DNA of 23,207 nt from Peptacetobacter sp900539645 (GCF_047807365.1 NZ_JBLOUI010000041.1:1-23207), one strand, 5' to 3'; counted from the stretch's first letter, positions 14,274 through 22,378 are shown. The notes: a model not told the origin generated them from the letters alone. A program made the numbers and translations.

Positions 14274-16259
14274 ATGGATATGAAAAATTCTAAACTATTC
14301 TCACCTTTAACAATAGGATCATTAACATTAAACAACAGAGTTGGTATGGCACCAATGAGTATGGACTACGAAGCTGCTGATGGAACAGTTCCAAAAAGAT
14401 TAGCAGATATATTTGTTCGTAGAGCTGAAGGTGGAACAGGATATGTAACAATAGACGCGGTAACAATAGATAGTAAATATAAATACATGGGTAACACAAC
14501 TGCTTTAGATTCTGATGATCTAGTTCCTCAGTTCAGAGAATTTGCAACAAGAGTTAGAGAAGCAGGAAGTACATTAATACCTCAGGTTATACATCCAGGA
14601 CCAGAATCAATATGCGGATACAGACACATAGCACCACTTGGACCATCAGTTAATACAAACGCTAACTGCCACGTGAGCCGTGCTATAAGTGTAGATGAAA
14701 TACATGAAATAATAAAACAGTTTGGACAGGCTGCTAGAAGAGTTGAAGAAGCAGGATGTGGTGGTATAGGATTACACTGTGCACATGCTTACATGCTACC
14801 AGGTTCATTCTTATCTCCATTAAGAAACAAAAGAATGGATGAATACGGCGGATGTCTAGACAACAGAGCAAGATTTGTAATAGAAATGATAGAAGAAGTT
14901 CGTAGAAATGTAAGTCCTGATTTCCCAATAATGCTTAGAATATCTGGGGATGAAAGAATGATAGGAGGAAACTCTTTAGAAGATATGTTATACTTAGCTC
15001 CAAAATTTGTTGAAGCTGGTGTAAATATGTTTGAAGTTTCTGGTGGTACTCAGTACGAAGGATTAGAATACATAATACCAAGTCAGAACAAAAGCATAGG
15101 TGTAAACGTACACGAAGCATCTGAAATCAAAAAAGTTGTAGATGTTCCAGTTTACGCTGTTGGTAAAATAAATGACATAAGATACGCTGCTGAAATAGTT
15201 GAAAGAGGACTAGTTGATGGGGTATCAATAGGTAGACCATTATTAGCAGATCCAGACTTATGTAACAAAGCAAAAGAAAACTTATTTGATGAAATAACTC
15301 CATGTGCAAGCTGCGGAGGAAGCTGTATAAGCCGTACTGCAGATAGACCACAGTGTCGTTGCCATATAAACCCAAGAGTTGGATTTGAATATGATTATCC
15401 AGAAGTTCCAGCTGAAAAATCTAAAAAAGTTTTAGTTGTAGGTGCTGGACCTGGTGGTATGATGGCAGCAGTTACAGCAGCTGAAAGAGGACATGATGTA
15501 ACACTTTGGGAAGCTGACAACCAGATAGGTGGACAGTTAAACTTAGCTGTAGTAGCTCCAGGTAAACAGGAAATGACTAAATGGTTATCTCACTTAAACT
15601 ACAGAGCTAAAAAAGCTGGTGTAAAAATGGTATTTGGAAAAGAAGCTACAGTAGAAAACATAAAAGAATTCGCTCCAGAAGCAGTTATAGTTGCAACAGG
15701 TGCTAAACCATTAGTTCCACCAATAAAAGGAACTAAAGATTATCCAATCCTTACAGCTCATGACTTCTTAAGAGGTAAATTCGTTATACCAAAAGGAAAA
15801 GTTTGTGTACTAGGTGGAGGAGCTGTTGCTTGTGAAACTGCAGAAACAGTATTAGAAAACGCTAGACCAAACGCATTCACTAGAGGATTTGATGCTAGTA
15901 TCGGTGACGTAGATGTTACATTAGTAGAAATGTTACCACAGTTATTAACAGGAGTATGTGCTCCAAATAGAACTCCATTAATAAGAAAACTTAAAAACAA
16001 AGGTGTTCATATAAATGTAAATACTAAAATATTAGAAGTAACTGACCACGACGTTAAAGTTCAGAGAGCTGACGGTACAGAAGAATGGTTAAGAGGATTC
16101 GACTACATACTATTCGGACTTGGTTCTAGAAACTACGATCCAATATCTGAACAGATAAAAGAATTTGTTCCAGAAGTACACGTTGTTGGGGATGCTAAGA
16201 GAGCTAGACAGGCAAGCTTTGCAATGTGGGAAGCTTTCGAAGCAGCATACAGCTTATAA
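14274..16259 (+). CDS. baiH: NADH:flavin oxidoreductase BaiH
   Basis: With the start at 14274 the protein has 661 residues, the length of C. scindens BaiH, and begins MDMKNSKLFSPLTIGSLTL as that protein does. The longer frame from 14208 adds 22 lysine/asparagine-rich residues and is rejected. BaiH is related to BaiCD. It was assigned to 7beta-hydroxy-3-oxo-delta4 substrates, and in reconstituted pathways it reduces the 3-oxo-delta4,6 intermediate. The FMN barrel is about 1-370, with HCAHAYMLPGSFLSPLRNKR. Its 4Fe-4S cysteines are Cys344, Cys347, Cys351 and Cys363. FAD loop GAGPGG (390-395) and NAD(H) loop GGGAVA (514-519) follow. It is the last bai gene here, closed by a strong terminator. No baiI follows. 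Confidence 0.96.
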   Translation: MDMKNSKLFSPLTIGSLTLNNRVGMAPMSMDYEAADGTVPKRLADIFVRRAEGGTGYVTIDAVTIDSKYKYMGNTTALDSDDLVPQFREFATRVREAGSTLIPQVIHPGPESICGYRHIAPLGPSVNTNANCHVSRAISVDEIHEIIKQFGQAARRVEEAGCGGIGLHCAHAYMLPGSFLSPLRNKRMDEYGGCLDNRARFVIEMIEEVRRNVSPDFPIMLRISGDERMIGGNSLEDMLYLAPKFVEAGVNMFEVSGGTQYEGLEYIIPSQNKSIGVNVHEASEIKKVVDVPVYAVGKINDIRYAAEIVERGLVDGVSIGRPLLADPDLCNKAKENLFDEITPCASCGGSCISRTADRPQCRCHINPRVGFEYDYPEVPAEKSKKVLVVGAGPGGMMAAVTAAERGHDVTLWEADNQIGGQLNLAVVAPGKQEMTKWLSHLNYRAKKAGVKMVFGKEATVENIKEFAPEAVIVATGAKPLVPPIKGTKDYPILTAHDFLRGKFVIPKGKVCVLGGGAVACETAETVLENARPNAFTRGFDASIGDVDVTLVEMLPQLLTGVCAPNRTPLIRKLKNKGVHINVNTKILEVTDHDVKVQRADGTEEWLRGFDYILFGLGSRNYDPISEQIKEFVPEVHVVGDAKRARQASFAMWEAFEAAYSL

Positions 16260-16283
16260 AATTCAAAATAATATAGCCAAAAT

Positions 16284-16316
16284 AAAGGGATATCTCAAGT
16301 GAGGTATCTCTTTTTT
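16284..16316 (+). terminator. Terminator of the bai operon
   Basis: AAAGGGATATCTC (16284-16296) pairs with GAGGTATCTCTTT (16301-16313) through 13 positions, two of them G-U, with a 4-base loop and a run of T. It marks the end of the operon. Confidence 0.9.
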
Positions 16317-16393
16317 ATTGCCTAAAATCAATATTTTCAGAGATTATATATTATAATAAAAAGGAAGAATATAAAAGGAAAAGGGTGATACTA

Positions 16394-17296
16394 ATGAGCA
16401 AAATACTAGTAGTTGGAAGTCTTAACCTAGATTATGTAATAGAAGTAGAAAATATGCCAAAAGCAGGTGAAACAATTTTTGGAAAAAGCCTTAAAAAAAT
16501 ACCTGGTGGAAAAGGTGCAAACCAAGCATACTCAATAGGAAAACTAGGTGGAGATGTCGCAATGATTGGAGCAGTTGGTGACGATGATGCAGGGCAGATT
16601 TTATTAAACAATCTAAAAAGTGTAAATGTAGACACAAGCGGAATAGAAATTGTAAATGACAATGTCACAGGTCAAGCGTACATATATGTAGACGATAATG
16701 GTCAAAACTGCATAACTGTAATATCTGGTGCAAATGCGGTTGTAGATAGAGATATGATTGACAGAAATATGGAGTTAATTGACGATGCAGAGTATGTTGT
16801 TATGCAGCTTGAAGTTCCGATAGATACTGTGAAATATGTAAAAGATATAGCAATATCAAAAGGAAAGAAAGTGATAATAGATCCAGCACCAGCGATAAAA
16901 AATCCAGACACAAACCTTTGGAGAGGATGCTATATTATAAAACCAAATGAACTAGAATTAGCTACACTAACTGGAAAAAAATTAAACAATATTGAAGAAT
17001 ACAAAAAAGCTGCTATAGAGCTTCAGAAAACAGGTGCAGATTTTGTAATATCAACACTTGGTGGAGATGGAGCAATAGCATATGATGGAGAAAATATAAA
17101 AAACTTTGATTGTAAAAAGACTACTGTTGTCGATACAACAGCAGCAGGAGATACATTTACTGCGGGGCTAGTGATTGGACTAAATGAAGGAAAGAGCATA
17201 GAAGAAGCTATCAACTTTGGGCAGAGTGCAGCTGCTATTACAGTTTCTAGAAAAGGCGCACAAACTTCAATTCCATCAAGAGATGAAATACAATAA
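16394..17296 (+). CDS. rbsK: Ribokinase (PfkB family)
   Basis: This 300-residue sugar kinase phosphorylates ribose at O5 with ATP. It has the N-terminal signature GSLNLDYVIEVENMPKAGET, the glycine-rich PGGKGANQA substrate loop, and the C-terminal DTTAAGDTFTAG with the catalytic aspartate and anion hole. The ATG at 16394 is preferred over an upstream GTG at 16385, which lies within the AAGGGTGAT ribosome binding region. A TATAAT at 16352-16357 may be its -10 box, with a poor -35. It stands alone between terminators with no ribose transporter visible, so its substrate could be another nucleoside sugar. There is no obvious link to bile acid metabolism. Confidence 0.9.
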   Translation: MSKILVVGSLNLDYVIEVENMPKAGETIFGKSLKKIPGGKGANQAYSIGKLGGDVAMIGAVGDDDAGQILLNNLKSVNVDTSGIEIVNDNVTGQAYIYVDDNGQNCITVISGANAVVDRDMIDRNMELIDDAEYVVMQLEVPIDTVKYVKDIAISKGKKVIIDPAPAIKNPDTNLWRGCYIIKPNELELATLTGKKLNNIEEYKKAAIELQKTGADFVISTLGGDGAIAYDGENIKNFDCKKTTVVDTTAAGDTFTAGLVIGLNEGKSIEEAINFGQSAAAITVSRKGAQTSIPSRDEIQ

Positions 17297-17312
17297 GATT
17301 ATAGAAAATAAG

Positions 17313-17348
17313 AAAGGGACTGATATGAAATATACAACAGTCCCTTTT
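17313..17348. terminator. Bidirectional terminator after ribokinase
   Basis: AAAGGGACTG (17313-17322) and CAGTCCCTTT (17338-17347) form a perfect 10-bp stem with a T-run after it and an A-rich stretch before. It serves ribokinase and the leftward remnant gene. Confidence 0.85.
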
Positions 17349-17685
17349 AGAATTTAAAAACTTGATATTTACTTTTAAAATTATCTATAAAATCGTCGTA
17401 TTCTTTTTGGTTTCTTATAACTACAACTTTATCGCTGTATTTTTCCAATGCGTATTTATAATTATCTGTCTGGGATTTTTTTCTAGAGTCAAATAAAATC
17501 CACTTAATAAATTCAAAATCAACTTTCTCTACGCAGTTATCTGCCATAGACTCTCTAGTTTTTCCTCTATTTTCAAATAATCTTTTAAATGCTCTAAATA
17601 GACAGTTAAACCTATTAAAACTCATAAAAACAATCAAATCAGATTTTTCTGGAAACCCTCCATATGAAGCAAAATTATAATAACA
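17347..17685 (-). pseudogene. Remnant of a FlaR-like/topology modulation P-loop kinase gene
   Basis: The leftward frame encodes FNRFNCLFRAFKRLFENRGK, then TRESMADNCVEKVDFEFIKW and ILFDSRKKSQTDNYKYALEK, which resembles the C-terminal half of adenylate kinase-like 'topology modulation' (FlaR) proteins, usually about 170 residues. Related sequence continues upstream of the possible starts (TTG 17637, ATG 17625) as YYNFASYGGFPEKSDLIVF. This matches the stretch before this block in the family, but there is no start codon there. The N-terminal P-loop (GxSGSGKST) is missing, so ATP binding is lost. It is best read as a 5'-truncated gene. A short functional protein from 17625 cannot be excluded. The truncation lies next to an orphan terminator at 17717-17747. 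Confidence 0.65.
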
Positions 17686-17716
17686 GAAAGTATATATAAT
17701 TTTATTAATAATGATT

Positions 17717-17747
17717 AAAAAATCTCCTATAAAGAGGAGATTTTTTT
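17717..17747. terminator. Orphan bidirectional terminator
   Basis: AAAAAATCTCCT (17717-17728) and AGGAGATTTTTT (17735-17746) form a perfect 12-bp stem with a T-run. No gene runs into it from either side now. It sits between the truncated 5' edge of the FlaR-like remnant and the next rightward gene, suggesting a lost neighbour. Confidence 0.8.
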
Positions 17748-17797
17748 CTATATATTATATAATATATTTATCTAAATAAACAAAAGGTGGGATAAAT

Positions 17798-18433
17798 ATG
17801 AAATTATTAACAGAAATTTTTAGTTGTCTAGTAGATGAAATACATACATCTGCAATAGCTACAATAGATGAAAATAATTTACCAGTAACATGTGCGGTAG
17901 ATATAATGGATTACGATGATGAAGGGGTATATTTTTTAACATCAAAAGGAAAAGGATTATATAAAAGGCTAAGTAATAATAACAATATATCATTAACAGC
18001 AATGAAGGGGAATTCAACATTAGAAACTATTTCAATAACAATAAAAGGAACAGTAAAAGAACTTGGATCAGAAAAAATAGGATACCTATTCTCAAAAAAC
18101 GAGTATATGAATAAGATATATCCTACAGAAAAATCTAGATTAAATTTAACTGTTTTTAAATTATACAAAGGAAACGGAGAGTTCTTTGATTTAAGTGTAA
18201 GACCTATTAAGAGAATTGAGTTTTCATTTGGAGGGGAAAAGAAAGAGAAAAAAGGATATTTTGTCACAGATAAGTGTATAAACTGTGGAAGATGTAAGGA
18301 AGTATGTCCACAGAATTGTATAGTTGAGGATAAGAAAAACTGGCATCAAGTGAAAATTAATCACGAGAGCTGCTTAAACTGTGGAAACTGTGCACAAGTA
18401 TGTCCTGTTGAGGCGATATTAAAACGGATTTAA
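17798..18433 (+). CDS. Pyridoxamine-phosphate-oxidase-like flavoprotein fused to 2[4Fe-4S] ferredoxin
   Basis: Residues about 1-145 form a split-barrel FMN-binding domain of the pyridoxamine 5'-phosphate oxidase-like type (ATIDENNLPVTCAVDIMDYD, then VYFLTSKGKGLYKRL). Residues 155-211 are a bacterial ferredoxin with two clusters: Cys160, Cys163, Cys166, Cys170 followed by Pro, and Cys192, Cys195, Cys198, Cys202 followed by Pro. The pair suggests electron transfer between an iron-sulfur donor and bound flavin or an F420/heme-like ligand; the substrate is not known. AGGTGGG is the ribosome binding site, and TATAAT at 17758-17763 may be part of the promoter. The gene leads an apparent operon, 24 bases before the macrodomain-sirtuin gene. 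Confidence 0.85.
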   Translation: MKLLTEIFSCLVDEIHTSAIATIDENNLPVTCAVDIMDYDDEGVYFLTSKGKGLYKRLSNNNNISLTAMKGNSTLETISITIKGTVKELGSEKIGYLFSKNEYMNKIYPTEKSRLNLTVFKLYKGNGEFFDLSVRPIKRIEFSFGGEKKEKKGYFVTDKCINCGRCKEVCPQNCIVEDKKNWHQVKINHESCLNCGNCAQVCPVEAILKRI

Positions 18434-18457
18434 TAGAAAATAAAAGGCGGTGGTCTT

Positions 18458-19891
18458 ATGGAATTTCAAAATGAATCAAATCAAGTAGAAAGAAGAATAT
18501 ATTTAATAGAAAGATTACTGGATGAGAGAAAAAATGAAAGCGATGGAAAAGCACTAATAGCCTATTACAATATAGAAAGAAAAAAGAAAGATTGGTTGAA
18601 AAATGAAGAAGCTCAAAAAAGAATATTGAGGGCGCTTTTTAATACTAGGATGCCAGATAAAATAGATGGAGAATTTTTATCGGTGCAAGATGAGTATTTA
18701 CAAGAGGAAACTAGAAAAAAAGGTTTTGTAGAATTAAAAGATATGGAAAAACTCGAAAAGGGGATATACATTTGGAGAGGTGATATCACGAGAATTAAAG
18801 CAGATGCCATTGTAAATGCTGCGAATTCTCAGATGTTAGGATGCTTTATCCCAAACCACAAGTGTATAGATAATGCAATTCATACATTTGCTGGAGTACA
18901 GCTTAGAATATACTGCAATGAAATGATGAAAAATCAAGGACATGAAGAGGAAACAGGAAAGGCCAAAATAACTCCAGGATTTAACCTTCCTGCAAGAAAT
19001 ATAATTCACACAGTTGGGCCAATAGTATATGGAGAACTTACAAAAAGAGAGTGTGAACTACTTAAATCATGCTATAAATCTTGCTTAGAGCTAGCTGTAG
19101 GAAATGGTTTAAAATCAATAGCATTTTGTTGTATATCAACAGGAGAATTTAGATTTCCTAATGAAAAAGCAGCAGAGATAGCTGTTGAAACAGTTAGAGA
19201 AAGATATGGATTTGAAGATATGTACAGTGGTGGATTTTATCCATTTGAATCTGATGAAATATACTGGGCATATTGGTCGAGATACATAAACATAAATAGG
19301 TACGAAGATGTAGACAATGGAACATATAAAAATCTGTACGAACTAGTAAAAGATAAAAACTACTTTGTAATCACTACAAATGTGGATCATATGTTTCAAA
19401 AGGCAGGATTTGATAAATCGAGATTATTCTACACTCAAGGAGATTATGGACTATTTCAGTGTAGTGTCCCATGTTGTCAAAAGACTTTTGACAATGAGGA
19501 TATAGTAAAGAAAATGGTAGAGCAGCAAAAAGATATGAAGATACCTTCAGAGCTCGTACCTATATGTCCAAACTGTGGCGCCAAAATGACTATGAATCTA
19601 AGAGCAGATGATAAATTTGTCGAGGATGAAGGATGGCATAAGGCTAAAGATAGATATGTAAAATTTTTAGAGAATAACCTAGATAAAAAAATATTGTTTT
19701 TAGAATTGGGAGTAGGCTTGAATACTCCGGGTATAATAAAATATCCATTTTGGAGAATGGTGAAGAATGGAGAAAATGCAAAGTATATATCAATAAGCAT
19801 TGATTCTACATATATACCAGAGAAAATAGCAGATAGGTCTATGTGTATAAATGATGATATAGGAAAAGTACTGACAGATATAAAAAAATAG
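18458..19891 (+). CDS. Macrodomain-SirTM sirtuin fusion with missing junction parts
   Basis: Residues 1-248 form a zinc-type macrodomain (protein-ADP-ribose hydrolase, SauMacro-like): RGDITRIKADAIVNAANSQM (107-126), zinc ligands Cys129, His134 and Cys136, and CCISTGEFRFPNEKAAEIAV (224-243). From about 249 the sequence is the C-terminal part of a class M sirtuin (SirTM), an ADP-ribosyltransferase: YGFEDMYSGGFYPF, TTNVDHMFQKAGFD, FYTQGDYG, zinc cysteines Cys335, Cys339, Cys370 and Cys373, and ELGVGLNTPGIIKYPFW. SirTM and macrodomain are normally adjacent genes that write and erase ADP-ribose on lipoylated GcvH-L. Here the macrodomain's last strand region and the sirtuin's N-terminal GAGxGxS NAD loop are both absent at the join, so the transferase is probably inactive. 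No GcvH-L or lipoate ligase gene is near. Confidence 0.88.
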   Translation: MEFQNESNQVERRIYLIERLLDERKNESDGKALIAYYNIERKKKDWLKNEEAQKRILRALFNTRMPDKIDGEFLSVQDEYLQEETRKKGFVELKDMEKLEKGIYIWRGDITRIKADAIVNAANSQMLGCFIPNHKCIDNAIHTFAGVQLRIYCNEMMKNQGHEEETGKAKITPGFNLPARNIIHTVGPIVYGELTKRECELLKSCYKSCLELAVGNGLKSIAFCCISTGEFRFPNEKAAEIAVETVRERYGFEDMYSGGFYPFESDEIYWAYWSRYININRYEDVDNGTYKNLYELVKDKNYFVITTNVDHMFQKAGFDKSRLFYTQGDYGLFQCSVPCCQKTFDNEDIVKKMVEQQKDMKIPSELVPICPNCGAKMTMNLRADDKFVEDEGWHKAKDRYVKFLENNLDKKILFLELGVGLNTPGIIKYPFWRMVKNGENAKYISISIDSTYIPEKIADRSMCINDDIGKVLTDIKK

Positions 19892-19917
19892 CTACAAAAT
19901 AATTTTTGGAGTGAATT

Positions 19918-21531
19918 ATGAAAAATAATAAAAGGAAAATAATACCGATATTGGCTGTTGTTATTTCTTTGATAGCTAGTTTTTCGCTTGGATATAATAT
20001 AAAAACAAAAGATAACTATGCGAAAAGCATTGATAAAAAGGAAAGCATTGAAATAACGACATCTAATACTGAATACAATGGAAAGAAACCAAAGTATATA
20101 TTTTTGTTCATAGGTGATGGAATGAGCTATTCTCAGCTTCAATTAGCAGATTATTACTTAAAAGAAACAGAAAATACTGGTTTAAATATATTGAAGCTAA
20201 GTACTAATGGAACTATGCAAAATCCAGATAAAACTTCGCTAATTCCAGATTCGGCATCTACAGCAACTGCTATGGCTACAGGTGAAAAAACTAAGAGCGG
20301 AAATATAAATGTAAGCGAAGACGGAAAAGAAAAATATGAAACAATTACACAGAAATTAAAAAAAGATGGATATAAGGTTGGAATTGCGACAACTGTAAAT
20401 ATAAATCACGCTACACCTGCTGGATTTTCTGCTCATCGGGAGTCTAGAAAAGGATACTATGAAATAGGAAAGGAGATGTTAAATATAGGATTTGACTATT
20501 TTGCAGGTGGAGATTTTAAGGATAAAAACGGCGAAAATGGAGATAAGAAAAGCCTTGAAAAAATAGCCGAGGAAAAAGGATATACTGTAGCCGATAGTGA
20601 GGAAGAATTTGAAAAGTTGGGAAATAACTCTAAAAAAGGAAATTCTTCAAATGGTGAAAAGTATTTGGTAATAGCTGAGGATAGGGACAAAACAGATGCT
20701 ATGAAGTACAGTATAGACAAAAAATACGAACAGGAAAATGGAAAAGAGGGGTCTGATTCTCTTTCAGATTATGTGAAAAAAGGAATAGATCTTTTATCTG
20801 ATAAAGATAAAAAAGATAAAGGTTTCTTTATGATGATTGAAGGTGGAAAAATAGACTGGGCTTGTCATAAAAATGATGCAGCATCAGCACTTCATGAAAC
20901 TATTGACTTAGACAATGCGGTTGATGAAGCGATTAAATTCTATAATAATCACAAAGATGAAACTCTGATTATCGTTACGGGTGACCATGAAACAGGTGGT
21001 TTAGCAATAGGAAATTCAAGCTCAGAATACGACACACACCTTGAAAATCTAGGATTACAGAAGATGTCTTGTGATAGATTTAATGAGGAGTATGTTTCTA
21101 AGTATATAAAAGAAAAGACAGATTTTAGAGAAGTACTAAAAGATATAGAGTATGTTTTTGGACTTAAGAAGCCTTTAGTATTTAAAGAAGAAAAGGCAAA
21201 AGAGGATTCTGATGATGACCATAAACATTCAGACGAAAATAGTTTGGAACTGAGTAAATCTGAATATGAAAGGTTAAAAAAGGCTTATGATTTGACTCTT
21301 GAAAATAGAAAAAATAGGACTAAAGAAGAGAGTATATTGTACGGAAGCTACAAACCTATTACGGTTGAAGCAACTAGGATTTTAGCTGAAAAAAGTGGAG
21401 TGGCATTTACTTCATTTTCTCATACAGCAGCTCCAATGGCGGTGTTTGCAGAGGGGGTTGGAGCAAGTGAGTTTGATGGGGTGTATGATAACACTGAGTT
21501 GTATGAAAAGTTGATAGAGGTTATATACTAA
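19918..21531 (+). CDS. Exported alkaline phosphatase (PhoA type)
   Basis: This 537-residue enzyme hydrolyses phosphate monoesters outside the membrane. Residues 7-26 form a signal peptide or membrane anchor (KIIPILAVVISLIASFSLGY), with no clear lipobox. Metal and catalytic motifs follow: FIGDGMS with Asp67, PDSASTATAMATG with nucleophile Ser112, HATPAGFSAHRESR, MIEGGKIDWACHKND, IVTGDHETGGL, and the late SFSHTAAPMAVFAEG with a zinc-binding histidine. Between the last two there is a charged stretch (EEKAKEDSDDDHKHSDEN) that is probably a surface loop. GGAGTG precedes the ATG, 26 bases after the macrodomain-sirtuin stop, so the two genes are probably cotranscribed. A strong terminator follows. 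Confidence 0.92.
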   Translation: MKNNKRKIIPILAVVISLIASFSLGYNIKTKDNYAKSIDKKESIEITTSNTEYNGKKPKYIFLFIGDGMSYSQLQLADYYLKETENTGLNILKLSTNGTMQNPDKTSLIPDSASTATAMATGEKTKSGNINVSEDGKEKYETITQKLKKDGYKVGIATTVNINHATPAGFSAHRESRKGYYEIGKEMLNIGFDYFAGGDFKDKNGENGDKKSLEKIAEEKGYTVADSEEEFEKLGNNSKKGNSSNGEKYLVIAEDRDKTDAMKYSIDKKYEQENGKEGSDSLSDYVKKGIDLLSDKDKKDKGFFMMIEGGKIDWACHKNDAASALHETIDLDNAVDEAIKFYNNHKDETLIIVTGDHETGGLAIGNSSSEYDTHLENLGLQKMSCDRFNEEYVSKYIKEKTDFREVLKDIEYVFGLKKPLVFKEEKAKEDSDDDHKHSDENSLELSKSEYERLKKAYDLTLENRKNRTKEESILYGSYKPITVEATRILAEKSGVAFTSFSHTAAPMAVFAEGVGASEFDGVYDNTELYEKLIEVIY

Positions 21532-21535
21532 AAAT

Positions 21536-21576
21536 AATGGACTATTGTATTAGAAAAATTAATACAATAGTCCATT
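21536..21576. terminator. Bidirectional terminator, 16-bp stem
   Basis: AATGGACTATTGTATT (21536-21551) and AATACAATAGTCCATT (21561-21576) are perfect complements around a 9-base loop. It separates the rightward phosphatase gene from the leftward toxin-antitoxin pair. Confidence 0.85.
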
Positions 21577-21581
21577 TAAAT

Positions 21582-21857
21582 TTATAAAAATTTTATTTCT
21601 AAAGTTTTACCCATACCTTCAGCGAGTCTTTTTAATGTTTTTAAAGAAGGATTTCCACTTCCATTTTCATATCTGCTTATATCAGCTTGATTAATTCCAG
21701 TTATTTCTGCTAGTTGCTTTTGGGTTATTCCAGTTTCTTTTCTAGATTCTAAGATAGCTCTTACAATCTGATATTCGGGTTCAAGAGAATCCCATTCCTT
21801 TTTGAATTCCGGATTTTTTAATTCTTTATTTAATGTTTCTCTAAAATTTTTAGACAT
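21582..21857 (-). CDS. XRE-type helix-turn-helix antitoxin (HigA-like)
   Basis: The 91-residue protein carries a Cro/C1-type helix-turn-helix at about 37-88 (ETGITQKQLAEITGINQADI, then SRYENGSGNPSLKTLKRLAE). It follows the RelE-like gene by 2 bases, and its ribosome binding site GAGGTGA lies in the end of that gene, so translation is coupled. Toxin first and antitoxin second is the HigBA order. The protein should neutralise the toxin and repress the operon at the palindrome upstream. It stops just before a shared terminator. Confidence 0.9.
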   Translation of the reverse strand: MSKNFRETLNKELKNPEFKKEWDSLEPEYQIVRAILESRKETGITQKQLAEITGINQADISRYENGSGNPSLKTLKRLAEGMGKTLEIKFL

Positions 21858-21859
21858 TA

Positions 21860-22213
21860 TTAATTCACCTCACGATTAAAATATTCTTTTCTTCTACTTA
21901 AGGCAAGATTAATTTCCTTTTGAGGAGTTTTTTGTGTTTTTTTGACAAATCCATTAGTTAAAATTATTTTTTTGCCTAAGACAAAGAAATATAAGATTCT
22001 TGTTATATCTGATTTAACTCTAGTTCTAATTTCAAAAATTCCATTCCCTAAAGATTTTGAATATGGCTCTCTTAACATATCTCCATGAGATGTTAATAAT
22101 TCAAGATTTCTAAAAATTTTAGCTCTCATTTTAATATCTTGACTTAGAATAAATTCTTCTACTGGAAAACTTCCATCGTCTTTTTCAAAAAATTCTACTT
22201 CAAAATTATCCAT
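21860..22213 (-). CDS. RelE/HigB-type toxin (phage Gp49-like)
   Basis: This 117-residue protein belongs to the RelE superfamily, Gp49-like branch: mRNA-cleaving toxins acting at the ribosome. Typical blocks are VEEFILSQDIKMRAKIFRNL, LREPYSKSLGNGIFEIRTRV and ILYFFVLGKKIILTNGFVKK, followed by TQKTPQKEI. The basic residues expected for RNA cleavage (Lys/Arg in EIRTRVKSDITR and FVKKTQK) are present, so it looks intact. The start follows AGGAGGAAAA. It is the first gene of the leftward pair and has a very strong predicted promoter. Confidence 0.9.
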   Translation of the reverse strand: MDNFEVEFFEKDDGSFPVEEFILSQDIKMRAKIFRNLELLTSHGDMLREPYSKSLGNGIFEIRTRVKSDITRILYFFVLGKKIILTNGFVKKTQKTPQKEINLALSRRKEYFNREVN

Positions 22214-22226
22214 TTTTCCTCCTGTG

Positions 22227-22274
22227 ATATGTTATATATACCATATATAAAATTATATGTTATATATAACATAT
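22227..22274. promoter_or_regulatory. Palindromic operator pair of the toxin-antitoxin operon
   Basis: ATATGTTATATATAACATAT (22255-22274) is a perfect 20-bp palindrome covering the promoter spacer and part of the -10 box. A half copy ATATGTTATATATA begins at 22227, 28 bp away, between the -10 box and the toxin start. Antitoxin binding here would block transcription. Confidence 0.65.
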
Positions 22275-22280
22275 TGTCAA
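22252..22280 (-). promoter_or_regulatory. Consensus promoter of the toxin-antitoxin operon
   Basis: On the minus strand TTGACA (22275-22280) is followed after exactly 17 bases by TATAAT (22252-22257), the full sigma-A consensus. The -10 box lies 39 bases upstream of the toxin ATG. Confidence 0.88.
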
Positions 22281-22369
22281 ATTAGTTTATTTTTATCTTC
22301 TAAATATAATTATTGACAATAAATTTATTTTTATTAAAAAATTAATATATTATATGAGAAATTTTAGTG

Positions 22370-22378
22370 TGCTATAAT
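22370..22378 (+). promoter_or_regulatory. Extended -10 promoter of the acetyltransferase gene
   Basis: TGCTATAAT at 22370-22378 is a perfect extended -10 element. The -35 position (22350-22355, TTATAT) is poor, as is usual for extended -10 promoters. The predicted leader is about 25 bases and contains AAGAGGTG. Confidence 0.7.

Noticed and set aside
19477..20142. Leftward 221-codon frame across the end of the sirtuin and start of the phosphatase gene
   Set aside because: It is antisense to two well-supported genes, has no recognisable domain and is composed of residues expected from reverse reading.
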